From Clostridiales bacterium (GTDB lineage Bacteria; Bacillota; Clostridia; Oscillospirales; Acutalibacteraceae), in contig DXYF01000003.1 in assembly GCA_019415945.1 (NCBI GenBank), forward strand, positions 1 through 46,476: a stretch of DNA of 46,476 nt, written 5' to 3'. Under the pieces are notes generated by a model, which was given only the letters and a program-made list of their open reading frames with translations, was not told the origin of the DNA and did not search any database. Positions 7,446 to 15,223 of this stretch are shown piece after piece (the stretch's first letter is position 1; each line of letters starts with the position of its first letter). The translations under genes and the position numbers were made by a program.

Positions 7446-8504
7446 TCAAACGCAATAGAGGTTTGTGTCCCACGCGGGAATGTAAGGATGGTGACGCAAA
7501 AAGATTTTGTATTCGGGATTTATCTGCTTTATGAGAAGCGGTAATCTGAAAATATCTTCAAATCTGTGATACGCTGCAAAATTTAGCTTCGGCTTAAAGT
7601 TTTGCAGTGTTTTTTTCATTCCCAAAACCGTTTCAATATCTGCCCCTTCAACATCAGCCTTAATATAGCTTGCCGCCAATCCGCACAATATTGAATCAAC
7701 TGCCGCAACCCTTGTTTCGACTCCTTTGTCGGATATGGCACTGTTTCTTCCCGCCTTGTTGTTAAAGGTAAGTACTGTATTGCGACTGTAAGCACCAAGC
7801 TGCCACAAATCAATATTGCTCATATTGCAGCAGTGTGTCTGAAGCTTTGCAAAATTTTTGGCATTTGGCTCAAAGGCAACGATTTTTCGGTAGGTTCCTT
7901 TGCAATAATGCAAAAACTCGTCTATTGTGTCACCGTTGTATGCTCCCAAATCAACATACACCTCGCTGTCGCTGAGGTTTAACAGGCTTTTAAACGCTTC
8001 GTCCTTATCGGTAGTGATTTCATCAAGCAAATAAAGCTCACCCGTGTAGTAAAATTTGAGAACATTTTTATAAACTTTTTTTGAAAGCTCGTCCCCCAGC
8101 AAAGTATATGCATTTTTCATAGCCTCTGCATTTTGTGATATAAAGTTATTGTCAAACAATGTATTGCCAAAAGCAGGAACACTCGGGACAAGCACGGTAT
8201 GCCTTTTTGCAACCGATTTTATATGGCTCATAACATCTTCAAGCTGACTTGCAAAGCAAAGTGCAATGTTAAAATCGCCGTATTCTTCTTCAAGCTGCGA
8301 CAGCCTTTTCACCTCAAATCCGTGAAAGCTCTGCCCTCTTACAAAGTCGTCGCTTGCCATTACTGCACTTGCTTTAATTTTGTAACGCTCAAATGCATTA
8401 AGCACTTTGTCCGCACCGTCGCCCATTCCGTACAAAACTACAGGCTTGCCGTCGGTTTTCAGCCGCTGCCAAACGCTTGTAAGCCCCTCAAAACAATTAT
8501 CCAT
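7446..8504 (-). CDS. FkbM-family methyltransferase with N-terminal nucleotide-binding-like domain
   Basis: 352 residues. The C-terminal half is an S-adenosylmethionine methyltransferase of the FkbM family: motif I VYVDLGAYNGDTIDEF near residue 182, KIVAFEPNAKNF, and YIKADVEGADIETVLG. The N-terminal ~110 residues (VVLYGMGDGADKVLNAFERY) look like a Rossmann-like module often fused to FkbM enzymes in sugar-modification clusters. These enzymes O-methylate sugars or other small groups. Here it stands alone, far from the polysaccharide operon. Start supported by a GGGAG site. Substrate unknown. Confidence 0.85.
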   Translation of the reverse strand: MDNCFEGLTSVWQRLKTDGKPVVLYGMGDGADKVLNAFERYKIKASAVMASDDFVRGQSFHGFEVKRLSQLEEEYGDFNIALCFASQLEDVMSHIKSVAKRHTVLVPSVPAFGNTLFDNNFISQNAEAMKNAYTLLGDELSKKVYKNVLKFYYTGELYLLDEITTDKDEAFKSLLNLSDSEVYVDLGAYNGDTIDEFLHYCKGTYRKIVAFEPNAKNFAKLQTHCCNMSNIDLWQLGAYSRNTVLTFNNKAGRNSAISDKGVETRVAAVDSILCGLAASYIKADVEGADIETVLGMKKTLQNFKPKLNFAAYHRFEDIFRLPLLIKQINPEYKIFLRHHPYIPAWDTNLYCV

Positions 8505-8545
8505 ATAAACTCCCGAAACAAATAAAATTTAATTAATTCAGGCAT

Positions 8546-8645
8546 AAAAAGTCGAGTGCCTCGACACGCAATTCGAGCAGACAGGTTGATATTATCAGAC
8601 CTTCTTTGCCCGACCATTTTCGAGCGGTTTCCTATAAGGTAAAAA
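8546..8645 (-). ncRNA. Candidate structured small RNA, copy 1
   Basis: On the minus strand a ~95-base element ends in a hairpin GTCGAG-GCA-CTCGAC followed by five Ts. Upstream are an internal stem (AGGT/ATCAACCT type with a bulge) and a stem GCTCGA/TCGGGC. A second copy at 19470-19569 differs only by nine transitions and no indels, and its terminator stem keeps pairing by a G-U change. Both copies start right after the T-run of another gene's terminator on the same strand, here that of 5S rRNA. No open reading frame is present. It does not match an RNA family I can name with confidence. Confidence 0.6.
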
Positions 8646-8669
8646 AAACGCCCACCCTGCTGGGTGGAC
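8641..8669 (-). terminator. Terminator of 5S rRNA
   Basis: Minus-strand 8-bp stem GTCCACCC/GGGTGGGC with loop AGCA, followed by eight Ts, starting 11 bases after the 5S 3' end. Confidence 0.9.
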
Positions 8670-8679
8670 ACTTTTATGT

Positions 8680-8795
8680 GTTGGCATCTCCCTATTTTCC
8701 CGGGCCGTCACCAGCCAAGTATTTTCGGCACCACTGAGCTTAACTTCTGTGTTCGGTATGGGAACAGGTGGACCCTCAGCGTCATCAACACCAAC
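8680..8795 (-). rRNA. rrf: 5S ribosomal RNA, solitary
   Basis: About 116 bases on the minus strand containing the conserved 5S core (TTCCCATACCGAACACAGAA, then GTTAAGCTC) and a closing helix GTTGG/CCAAC. No 16S or 23S sequence is adjacent: the neighbours are an FkbM methyltransferase and argF. It has its own consensus promoter and strong terminator, so it is transcribed on its own. Ends are estimated from helix I and may be off by one or two bases. Confidence 0.95.
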
Positions 8796-8817
8796 TTGTT
8801 TTTCAAGAACAGTTGTT

Positions 8818-8846
8818 ATTATACTACATACTTTTACATTTGTCAA
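8818..8846 (-). promoter_or_regulatory. Promoter of solitary 5S rRNA
   Basis: Minus strand TTGACA (8841-8846) and TATAAT (8818-8823) with 17-base spacing: a full consensus promoter placed 23 bases before the mature 5S end. Confidence 0.9.
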
Positions 8847-8878
8847 CACTTTTTTAAAATTTTTTTATTTTTATAATC

Positions 8879-8905
8879 AAAGGGCGGATACAAAATCCGC
8901 CCTTT
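8879..8905 (-). terminator. Terminator of the arginine operon (after argF)
   Basis: Stem AAGGGCGGAT/ATCCGCCCTT with a 5-base loop, followed on the minus strand by an A/T-rich tract, 16 bases after the argF stop. Confidence 0.85.
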
Positions 8906-8920
8906 TAATTTTGACTGATT

Positions 8921-9853
8921 TTATGCACGAAGCTCCTCTGCGTCCTTGTCAGCCATACATTCAACAAGAACAGCCTTTTGAGCGTGGAGGCGGTTTTCTG
9001 CCTCTTCAAAAATCTCGTTTGCGTGTTCTTCAAATACATCGGCGGTTATTTCCTCGCCGCGATGAGCGGGCAGGCAGTGCAGAACCATGCAGTCTTTATT
9101 TGTAACCGCCATAAGCTCTTTGTTAACCTGATAACCTGCAAATGCGGCTTCACGGATTTTCTTTTCCTCTTCCTGTCCCATTGACGCCCAAACATCTGTA
9201 TATACTACATCGGCGTTCTTTGCGGCCTCTAACGGGTCGGTTACAATTTCAAACTTGTCGCCGTATTTTTTGCCGAATTCAATAATGTTTTCGGGCGGCA
9301 TATAACCCTCGGGGCAAGCCGCCGAAAAACTCATTCCCACACTCAGACAGCCTACAATAAGAGAATTCATCATATTGTTACCGTCGCCGATAAAGCACAT
9401 TTTAAGTCCCTCAAGCTTACCCTTAAATTCACGAATTGTCATAAGGTCGGCAAGCACCTGACAGGGGTGGCAGTAGTCCGTAAGTCCGTTAATAATCGGA
9501 ATTGAGCCGTACTCTGCAAGAGCCTCAACTTCGCTCTGCTTAAAAGTGCGAATCATAATTGCGTCAAGAAAGCGTGACAAAACCCTTGCAGTATCCTCAA
9601 CAGGCTCTCCCCTGCCGATTTGCAGGTCGTTTGAGGAGAGAAACAGCGGATAACCGCCGAGCTGCGTCATGCCCACTTCAAACGATACACGGGTACGGGT
9701 GCTTGACTTTTCAAAAATCATTCCGAGAGTTTTGCCCTTTAAATATTTATGCTCTATGCCGTGCTTTTGCTCATATTTAAGCTGATCGGCAAGGTTTAAT
9801 GTATTTATGATTTCCTCCGTTGACCAGTCCTCAAGTTTAAGTAAATGCTTCAT
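8921..9853 (-). CDS. argF: Ornithine carbamoyltransferase
   Basis: Sixth step of arginine synthesis: carbamoyl phosphate plus L-ornithine gives citrulline. 310 residues, normal for the family. The carbamoyl-phosphate site FEKSSTRTRVSFEVGM, the HPCQVLADLMT segment and the ornithine-site HCLPAHRGEE are all present. It is the last gene of the minus-strand arginine block, starting one base after the argD stop, so it is translationally coupled, and a terminator follows. The biosynthetic context favours an anabolic (argF) role over a catabolic one. Confidence 0.96.
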   Translation of the reverse strand: MKHLLKLEDWSTEEIINTLNLADQLKYEQKHGIEHKYLKGKTLGMIFEKSSTRTRVSFEVGMTQLGGYPLFLSSNDLQIGRGEPVEDTARVLSRFLDAIMIRTFKQSEVEALAEYGSIPIINGLTDYCHPCQVLADLMTIREFKGKLEGLKMCFIGDGNNMMNSLIVGCLSVGMSFSAACPEGYMPPENIIEFGKKYGDKFEIVTDPLEAAKNADVVYTDVWASMGQEEEKKIREAAFAGYQVNKELMAVTNKDCMVLHCLPAHRGEEITADVFEEHANEIFEEAENRLHAQKAVLVECMADKDAEELRA

Positions 9854-9854
9854 A

Positions 9855-11027
9855 TCAGTTGTTCTCCTTTAATGTTTTATCAAGTATTTTAATCGCCTCG
9901 TCAATTTCCTCGTACGAAATAACAAGCGGAGGAAGCATTCTCAGCAAATCCTTTGCGGTGATGATGAGAAGTCCGTTTTCAACGCATTTTGCCGCAATAT
10001 CGTGAGCGTCGCCGCTTTTTAGTTCAACGCCTATCATAAGACCCATTCTGCGTACGGATTTTACATTTTCAAGCTCTGAGAGCTTCTTTTCAAAATACTC
10101 GCCCTTTTTATTTACTTCATCCATAAAACCGTCTGCACAAACACGGTCAAGTACATAATTTGCACCTGCACAAACGACGGGATTTGCACCGAATGTTGTG
10201 CCGTGAGTTGACGGCGACATAACATCCTTAAGCTTCTCGCCGCACATACAAAGTCCTATGGGAAGTCCTCCGCCGAGTCCCTTTGCTACAGTCATTAAAT
10301 CGGGCAAAATGCCGTAGTTTTCAAAAGCAAAAAGCTTGCCCGTTCTGCCTACGCCCGTCTGAACCTCGTCAATTATTACAAGTATATCGTTTTCGTTGCA
10401 GTACTTTACAAGCGACTGAACATAGTCTTTATCAAGAATATTTACTCCGCCTTCGCCCTGTATGAGCTCAAGCATAACGGCACAGGTTTTTTCGCTTACT
10501 GCCGACTTTAATTTATCCATGTTTCCTGCTTCAACATAAGTAAAACCGTGTGTAAACGGGAAAAAGAAATTATGAAACACATCCTGTCCCGTTGCAGAAA
10601 GAGTAGTCACCGTTCTGCCGTGAAAGGAATTTTTCAGCGTTATAATCTCGTTTCTGCCGTCGCCGTACTTGTCAAAGCTGTATTTACGTGCAATCTTTAT
10701 GGCACACTCGTTTGCCTCCGCTCCGCTGTTGCCGAAGCAAACCTTTGAAAGACCCGTCAGCTTGCAAAGCCTTTCGGCAAGTGTGCTTGGCTGTTCGCTG
10801 TAAAAATAGTTTGACATATGCTGAATAGTACCCGCCTGTTTTGAAACAGCCTCAACCCAGCCATCGTCGCAGTAGCCGAGACTGTTTACGCCTATGCCCG
10901 AAGATACATCAAGATATTTTTTGCCGTTCTCGTCATAAGCATATACGCCCTTGCCGCTTTTCAGTGCAACATCGTACCTGCCGTAGGTATGCATTATATA
11001 TTTTAAATCTTTTTCCTTTGTATTCAA
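9855..11027 (-). CDS. argD: Acetylornithine aminotransferase
   Basis: PLP-dependent class III aminotransferase converting N-acetylglutamate semialdehyde to N-acetylornithine. 390 residues, family length. Visible are the substrate/PLP glycines (GNSGAEANECAIKIARKY), the aspartate of IDEVQTGVGRTGK, and the PLP lysine in LMTVAKGLGGGLPIGL. It sits 3 bases after the GNAT gene and 1 base before argF, deep within the operon. Because argF and argG are also here, this is very likely ArgD rather than an ornithine or GABA aminotransferase. Confidence 0.95.
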   Translation of the reverse strand: MNTKEKDLKYIMHTYGRYDVALKSGKGVYAYDENGKKYLDVSSGIGVNSLGYCDDGWVEAVSKQAGTIQHMSNYFYSEQPSTLAERLCKLTGLSKVCFGNSGAEANECAIKIARKYSFDKYGDGRNEIITLKNSFHGRTVTTLSATGQDVFHNFFFPFTHGFTYVEAGNMDKLKSAVSEKTCAVMLELIQGEGGVNILDKDYVQSLVKYCNENDILVIIDEVQTGVGRTGKLFAFENYGILPDLMTVAKGLGGGLPIGLCMCGEKLKDVMSPSTHGTTFGANPVVCAGANYVLDRVCADGFMDEVNKKGEYFEKKLSELENVKSVRRMGLMIGVELKSGDAHDIAAKCVENGLLIITAKDLLRMLPPLVISYEEIDEAIKILDKTLKENN

Positions 11028-11030
11028 GAC

Positions 11031-11465
11031 TCATTCACCCCGTCCTATGTTTTCGTTGTTAAATGAATAGACAAAAACATCGTCACGCTTTTTAAACCCG
11101 AAATCACGCCAAAAGCTCTGTCCCGTTTCATTGTTCTGATAGCAAAAAATATGCGTTTTATCTATTCCCTGCGACTTTATCATTTCAACAGCCTTTTGAG
11201 CAAGGGCATGACCGATACGCTTTCGCCTGTATTCGGGCATCACCGCCATATGATGAATAAACCCCCGTCTGCCGTCGTGACCTGCAAGCACCGTGCCGAC
11301 AATTTTGCCGTCGATTACGGCAACCTGGCTCATACCCTTGTTGTGCTTTAGATAACGCTCCATCGGCTCTCTTTCATCGGCTTTTGAAAGTGCACGCTTT
11401 GAGGTTGTCTGCCACATTGCAAAAACCTCATCGTAATCGTCTATTGTCATTTCCCTTATAAGCAT
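11031..11465 (-). CDS. GNAT-family N-acetyltransferase within the arginine operon
   Basis: 144 residues with a single GNAT fold: start MLIREMTIDDYDEVFAMW, acetyl-CoA-binding loop YRRKRIGHALAQKAVE, and the late QNNETGQSFWRDFGF motif. It lies between argB and argD with small gaps, so it is co-transcribed. A GNAT in this place might suggest an N-acetylglutamate synthase, but the overall sequence resembles general small GNATs and argJ already supplies that activity. A protein- or amine-acetylating role linked to arginine metabolism is possible; its substrate is unknown. Confidence 0.85.
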   Translation of the reverse strand: MLIREMTIDDYDEVFAMWQTTSKRALSKADEREPMERYLKHNKGMSQVAVIDGKIVGTVLAGHDGRRGFIHHMAVMPEYRRKRIGHALAQKAVEMIKSQGIDKTHIFCYQNNETGQSFWRDFGFKKRDDVFVYSFNNENIGRGE

Positions 11466-11519
11466 TTTAACCCCGTTAATAAATTCATTTTAGTTTGTAC
11501 AAAACAACGCTCAAAGCTG

Positions 11520-12371
11520 TTAATAAAACATTGTGCCGATACCCTCGTCACAAAACAGCTCAAGCAAAATCGAATGTTCAAGTCTGCCGTCAATAATATG
11601 GGCACGGTTTACGCCGCTGCGGACAGCCTCAACACAGCAGTCAATCTTGGGAATCATTCCGCCCTTGATTATGCCGTCACGCTTGAGCATGGGAACCTCG
11701 CTTACATTTACAACCGAAATGAGCGAATTGTCATCGTTTACATCACGCAAAAGTCCTCTTATATCCGTCATCAAAATAAGCTTTTTTGCACCGAGCTTAG
11801 CGGCTATCTGTGCCGCCGCAAGATCAGCGTTAATGTTGTAAACATTTCCGTCATATCCACCAGCAACCGTTGCCACAATCGGGATATATCCGTTTTGCAT
11901 GGCGTTTTCAAGCGGTTCGGGATTTACCTCCTTGATTTCGCCCACATAACCCAAATCAACGCCTGATACAAGCTTTTCAGCCATAAGAAGACTGCCGTCA
12001 AGTCCGCAAAGACCGAGTGCCTTTCCGCCGTGTCTTTCAAGCAGCTGTACAAGGCTCTTGTTTACCTTGCCCGACAGCACCATCTGAACGATGTCAATGG
12101 TTTCCTTGTCTGTAACACGCATGCCGTTTTCAAAACGGCTTTCCTTGCCCACCGCGTCAAGCATTGCGTTGATTTCGGGTCCGCCGCCGTGCACGAGAAC
12201 AACATTGATTCCGACAAGCTGCATTAAAACTAAATCGCTCATTACCGCCGCCTTTAGTTCATCGTTAATCATTGCGTTGCCGCCGTACTTTACAACTATT
12301 GTTTCGCCCGAATATTTTTTGATATACGGCATAGCCTGTATTAAAATTTTTGCTCTTTGTGATGTATCCAT
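11520..12371 (-). CDS. argB: Acetylglutamate kinase
   Basis: Second step of arginine synthesis, phosphorylating N-acetyl-L-glutamate. 283 residues. It shows VVKYGGNAMINDELK at the start, the glycine-rich VLVHGGGPEINAML, and the late segment GIIKGGMIPKIDCCVEAVRSGV typical of ArgB. The extended family length and N-terminal helix are those of the arginine-inhibited hexameric type, which would make it the feedback-controlled step, but this is inference. Gene order argJ-argB-argD is standard. Confidence 0.96.
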   Translation of the reverse strand: MDTSQRAKILIQAMPYIKKYSGETIVVKYGGNAMINDELKAAVMSDLVLMQLVGINVVLVHGGGPEINAMLDAVGKESRFENGMRVTDKETIDIVQMVLSGKVNKSLVQLLERHGGKALGLCGLDGSLLMAEKLVSGVDLGYVGEIKEVNPEPLENAMQNGYIPIVATVAGGYDGNVYNINADLAAAQIAAKLGAKKLILMTDIRGLLRDVNDDNSLISVVNVSEVPMLKRDGIIKGGMIPKIDCCVEAVRSGVNRAHIIDGRLEHSILLELFCDEGIGTMFY

Positions 12372-12412
12372 TTTATATCATTCCTAATTTTAAGGTAGTG
12401 TATTCTCTGTGA

Positions 12413-13639
12413 TTATGTTCGGTAATCGCCGTTTATTTTTACATAGTCATATGTGAGATCGCATCCGTAGGCTTCGGCACAACCGTCGCCGTCGCCGAGT
12501 GAAACAAGGATATTTATCTCTTTTTCAAGCAAAATTTCCTTTGCCTTTTCTTCGGAAAACTCAACGCCCGCACCGTTCTCGCAGACAAGTATTTCTCCCT
12601 TGCATGACTTAAACGAAACCCGAACCTTGCTTATGTCAACATCGGCTCCGCTGTAACCGATTGCACACAGCACTCTGCCCCAGTTTGCGTCCGCTCCGAA
12701 CATAGCCGCCTTTAAAAGACTTGAGCATATAATGGTCTTTGATACGCAGACTGCGTCCTTTTTAGTCTTTGCTCCGCTTACATTGCAAACAAGCAGTTTA
12801 GTCGCACCCTCGCCGTCGCCGGCAAGCTTTTTTGCAAGCGATTTAAACGCCTCGGTAAGCCCCTCAACAAACACCCTGTAATCCTCGTTTTTTTCTGTAA
12901 CAATCTCGTTGCCCGCAAGCCCCGAAGCCATAATCGCAAGCGTATCGTTTGTTGATGTATCGCCGTCAACGCTCACCATATTATAGCTGTCCTCAACGGC
13001 TTCACGCAAAGCCTCTTTAAGCATTTGCGAGGAAATTGCCGCATCCGTTGTAACAAAAGAAAGCATCGTACCCATATTGATATGAATCATTCCGCTGCCC
13101 TTTGCTATTCCGCCGACAGTTACCTTTTTGCCGCCGAGCGTCATCTCCATTGCAATTTCCTTTTTAACGGTATCGGTAGTCATTATGGCTTCTGCCGCAT
13201 TAGTGCCTCCCTCTTTTGAAAGCGTACCCTTCATCTTCTCAACGCCTTTTATAACAGGCTCAATGGGCAGGGGCTGTCCGATTACTCCCGTTGACGCAAC
13301 TATGACATCGTCAGGATTAACCGAGAGTGCGTCTGACGCTATTTTGCACATTTTTTCTGCAATTTCAACACCATCGGCGTTGCAAGTATTTGCGTTGCCC
13401 GAATTTACGATAACTGCCTGTGCAATGCCGTTTTCAAGATGCTTTTTCGTAACCTCAATAGTCGCACTCTTTACAAGATTTTTTGTGTAAACCGCCGCCG
13501 CCGTACACGGCTTTTCGCAGTAAATAAGAGCGAGGTCACGCTTCGTTTTGTTTGACGGCTTGATCGACGCACACACACCCTGTGCCGTAAAGCCCAGCGG
13601 CGATGTTACGGTACCGTCTATAAATTTATAATTTTGCAT
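12413..13639 (-). CDS. argJ: Bifunctional glutamate N-acetyltransferase / ornithine acetyltransferase
   Basis: Moves the acetyl group from N-acetylornithine to glutamate, recycling it, and in bifunctional forms also makes N-acetylglutamate from acetyl-CoA. 408 residues, normal precursor length. ArgJ cleaves itself before a threonine that then acts as nucleophile; the usual site is NMATML in a GSGMIHPNMATML context. Here it reads GSGMIHINMGTML, so the cut would be Gly190-Thr191, with Gly in place of Ala and Ile in place of Pro. The end (ANWGRVLCAIGYSGADVD and DLTYDYVKING) is typical. Arginine genes flank it. Confidence 0.95.
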   Translation of the reverse strand: MQNYKFIDGTVTSPLGFTAQGVCASIKPSNKTKRDLALIYCEKPCTAAAVYTKNLVKSATIEVTKKHLENGIAQAVIVNSGNANTCNADGVEIAEKMCKIASDALSVNPDDVIVASTGVIGQPLPIEPVIKGVEKMKGTLSKEGGTNAAEAIMTTDTVKKEIAMEMTLGGKKVTVGGIAKGSGMIHINMGTMLSFVTTDAAISSQMLKEALREAVEDSYNMVSVDGDTSTNDTLAIMASGLAGNEIVTEKNEDYRVFVEGLTEAFKSLAKKLAGDGEGATKLLVCNVSGAKTKKDAVCVSKTIICSSLLKAAMFGADANWGRVLCAIGYSGADVDISKVRVSFKSCKGEILVCENGAGVEFSEEKAKEILLEKEINILVSLGDGDGCAEAYGCDLTYDYVKINGDYRT

Positions 13640-13742
13640 TTTATCAATCCTTAGTTTAATTCGTTTCTGCTTTTTGCGTACATCGCCATAGAGAGTTACG
13701 CAAACACGACAGTAAAGTTACCTACGCTTGCAAAAAACTGTA

Positions 13743-14777
13743 TTAAAAAGCAGGCGGCACTATTAAAAGTCCTGTCTTTTCGTCAAGACCGAAGATTATA
13801 TTCATATTTTGAATAGCCTGTCCTGCTGCACCCTTTACCATATTGTCGATAGCGGAACAGGCAACGAGTTTGTTTGCACGCTTGTCGTGATGAATTGAAA
13901 CATCGCAGAAATTGGAGTACTTAATGTTGTGAATATCGGCACACTTGCCATCATCGAGTAATCTTACAAAATACTCGTCCTTGTAGTAGTCCTCATAAGC
14001 CTGTCTTATCTGTTCAAAGCTTATTCCCTCTTTAATATCGGCATAAACAGTTGCGAGGATTCCCCTGTTTACGGGGAGAAGATGCGGAACAAAAGTTATT
14101 GTCACCTTTTCCCCCGAAAGCTTTGAGAGCGTTTGCTCAATTTCGGGAGTATGGCGGTGAGAAGCTACCTTGTAAGCGTGAAAACCCTCGTTGAGTTCGG
14201 GAAAATGATTGCCCTGCGTGGGTTTTCTTCCCGCACCCGTCACACCGCTCTTGCAGTCGCAGATAATTCCCTTTGTTTCAATAAGTCCGTTTGCTATTGA
14301 GGGAGCTATTGCAAGAGGAGAGCAAGTCGTGTAACAACCGGGATTTGCAATGAGCTTTTTGCCCTTTATTTCATCTCTGAAAAACTCGGGCAAGCCGTAA
14401 ACGGCCTGCTTGTGAAGATTTTTGTCAAGGAATGTTCCGCCGTACCATTCGGTATACTCCTCCTCGCTTTCAAGTCGGAAGTCCGCACCCAAGTCGATAA
14501 ACGCCTTGCCTGCGTTTATGCACTTTTCGGCAAGCTCCTGTGAAAGTCCGTGAGGAAGAGCGGCAAATATTACATCGCTTTTTTCAACGACTGCGTCCTG
14601 GTTTTCGCATATCATATCGTTTAAAAACGCATATGACGGGTAGACATCGCTTATTTTTTCGCCCTCAAACGAAACCGAGCTTATCGCCGAAATTTCAGCT
14701 TCGGGGTGAGTTGAAAGTAAGCGGACAAGCTCTGCACCCGCATAGCCTGTTGCACCTACTATTCCTGCTTTTATCAT
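13743..14777 (-). CDS. argC: N-acetyl-gamma-glutamyl-phosphate reductase
   Basis: Third step of arginine synthesis, NADPH-dependent reduction of N-acetylglutamyl phosphate. 344 residues. It shows the NADP-binding start GIVGATGYAGAELVRLL, the catalytic cysteine in ANPGCYTTCSPLA, and the histidine segment AYKVASHRHTPEIEQ. It is the first gene of the compact argCJBDF stretch; only a weak ribosome binding site and no clear promoter are seen just upstream, so read-through from argG/argH is likely. Confidence 0.96.
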   Translation of the reverse strand: MIKAGIVGATGYAGAELVRLLSTHPEAEISAISSVSFEGEKISDVYPSYAFLNDMICENQDAVVEKSDVIFAALPHGLSQELAEKCINAGKAFIDLGADFRLESEEEYTEWYGGTFLDKNLHKQAVYGLPEFFRDEIKGKKLIANPGCYTTCSPLAIAPSIANGLIETKGIICDCKSGVTGAGRKPTQGNHFPELNEGFHAYKVASHRHTPEIEQTLSKLSGEKVTITFVPHLLPVNRGILATVYADIKEGISFEQIRQAYEDYYKDEYFVRLLDDGKCADIHNIKYSNFCDVSIHHDKRANKLVACSAIDNMVKGAAGQAIQNMNIIFGLDEKTGLLIVPPAF

Positions 14778-14818
14778 TTAATTCATCTCTTTCTGTTCAC
14801 ATTTTAGGAAATCTAAAA

Positions 14819-15091
14819 TCAACTAAAAATAAAATCCAAAATCAGTTCAAAAATATATCCGAAAGATTCCATAGGGTCGGGAGAAAGTCTGCAAAAATTT
14901 AGTACGCTGAACAACATAGTCGCTATACATACAACGCATACCGAAACGCTTATCACACCGTTCGGAAGAAAACGGTAAGTCAACTCCAAAATCAAAACGG
15001 TTAAGCTCACAGCAAATAAAAGCAGATAAAGTATTAACTTTTTGACCTTTTCTTTATCAACCTGATATTTTTTATACCTTTTATTTTTCAT
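14819..15091 (-). CDS. Small two-helix membrane protein, unknown function
   Basis: 90 residues: a lysine-rich N-terminus (MKNKRYKKYQVDKEKVKK) and two hydrophobic segments separated by a short polar turn. It lies between argC and argH on the same strand. No family is recognised and the ribosome binding site is weak. The strand, placement and membrane-protein pattern support a real gene, but this is not certain. The stretch 15092-15223 upstream holds small GC-rich stems and no gene. Confidence 0.55.
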   Translation of the reverse strand: MKNKRYKKYQVDKEKVKKLILYLLLFAVSLTVLILELTYRFLPNGVISVSVCVVCIATMLFSVLNFCRLSPDPMESFGYIFELILDFIFS

Positions 15092-15223
15092 TGATACTCT
15101 TTATTTTAATCAGCAGTACAAATTCAGTCTACATATCACCCCCATTCATACGGGAGTGCTAACCGCCTTAACTGTACTGTAACCCCATAAGCCTCATGGG
15201 CTGTATGGCGCCATTTATGTTTA

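Noticed and set aside
11031..11465. GNAT gene as N-acetylglutamate synthase (argA-like)
   Set aside because: It is short and lacks amino-acid-kinase or known ArgA features; argJ can already supply acetylglutamate.
11574..11966. 130-codon plus-strand frame opposite argB
   Set aside because: Antisense shadow of a conserved gene; sequence has no family resemblance.
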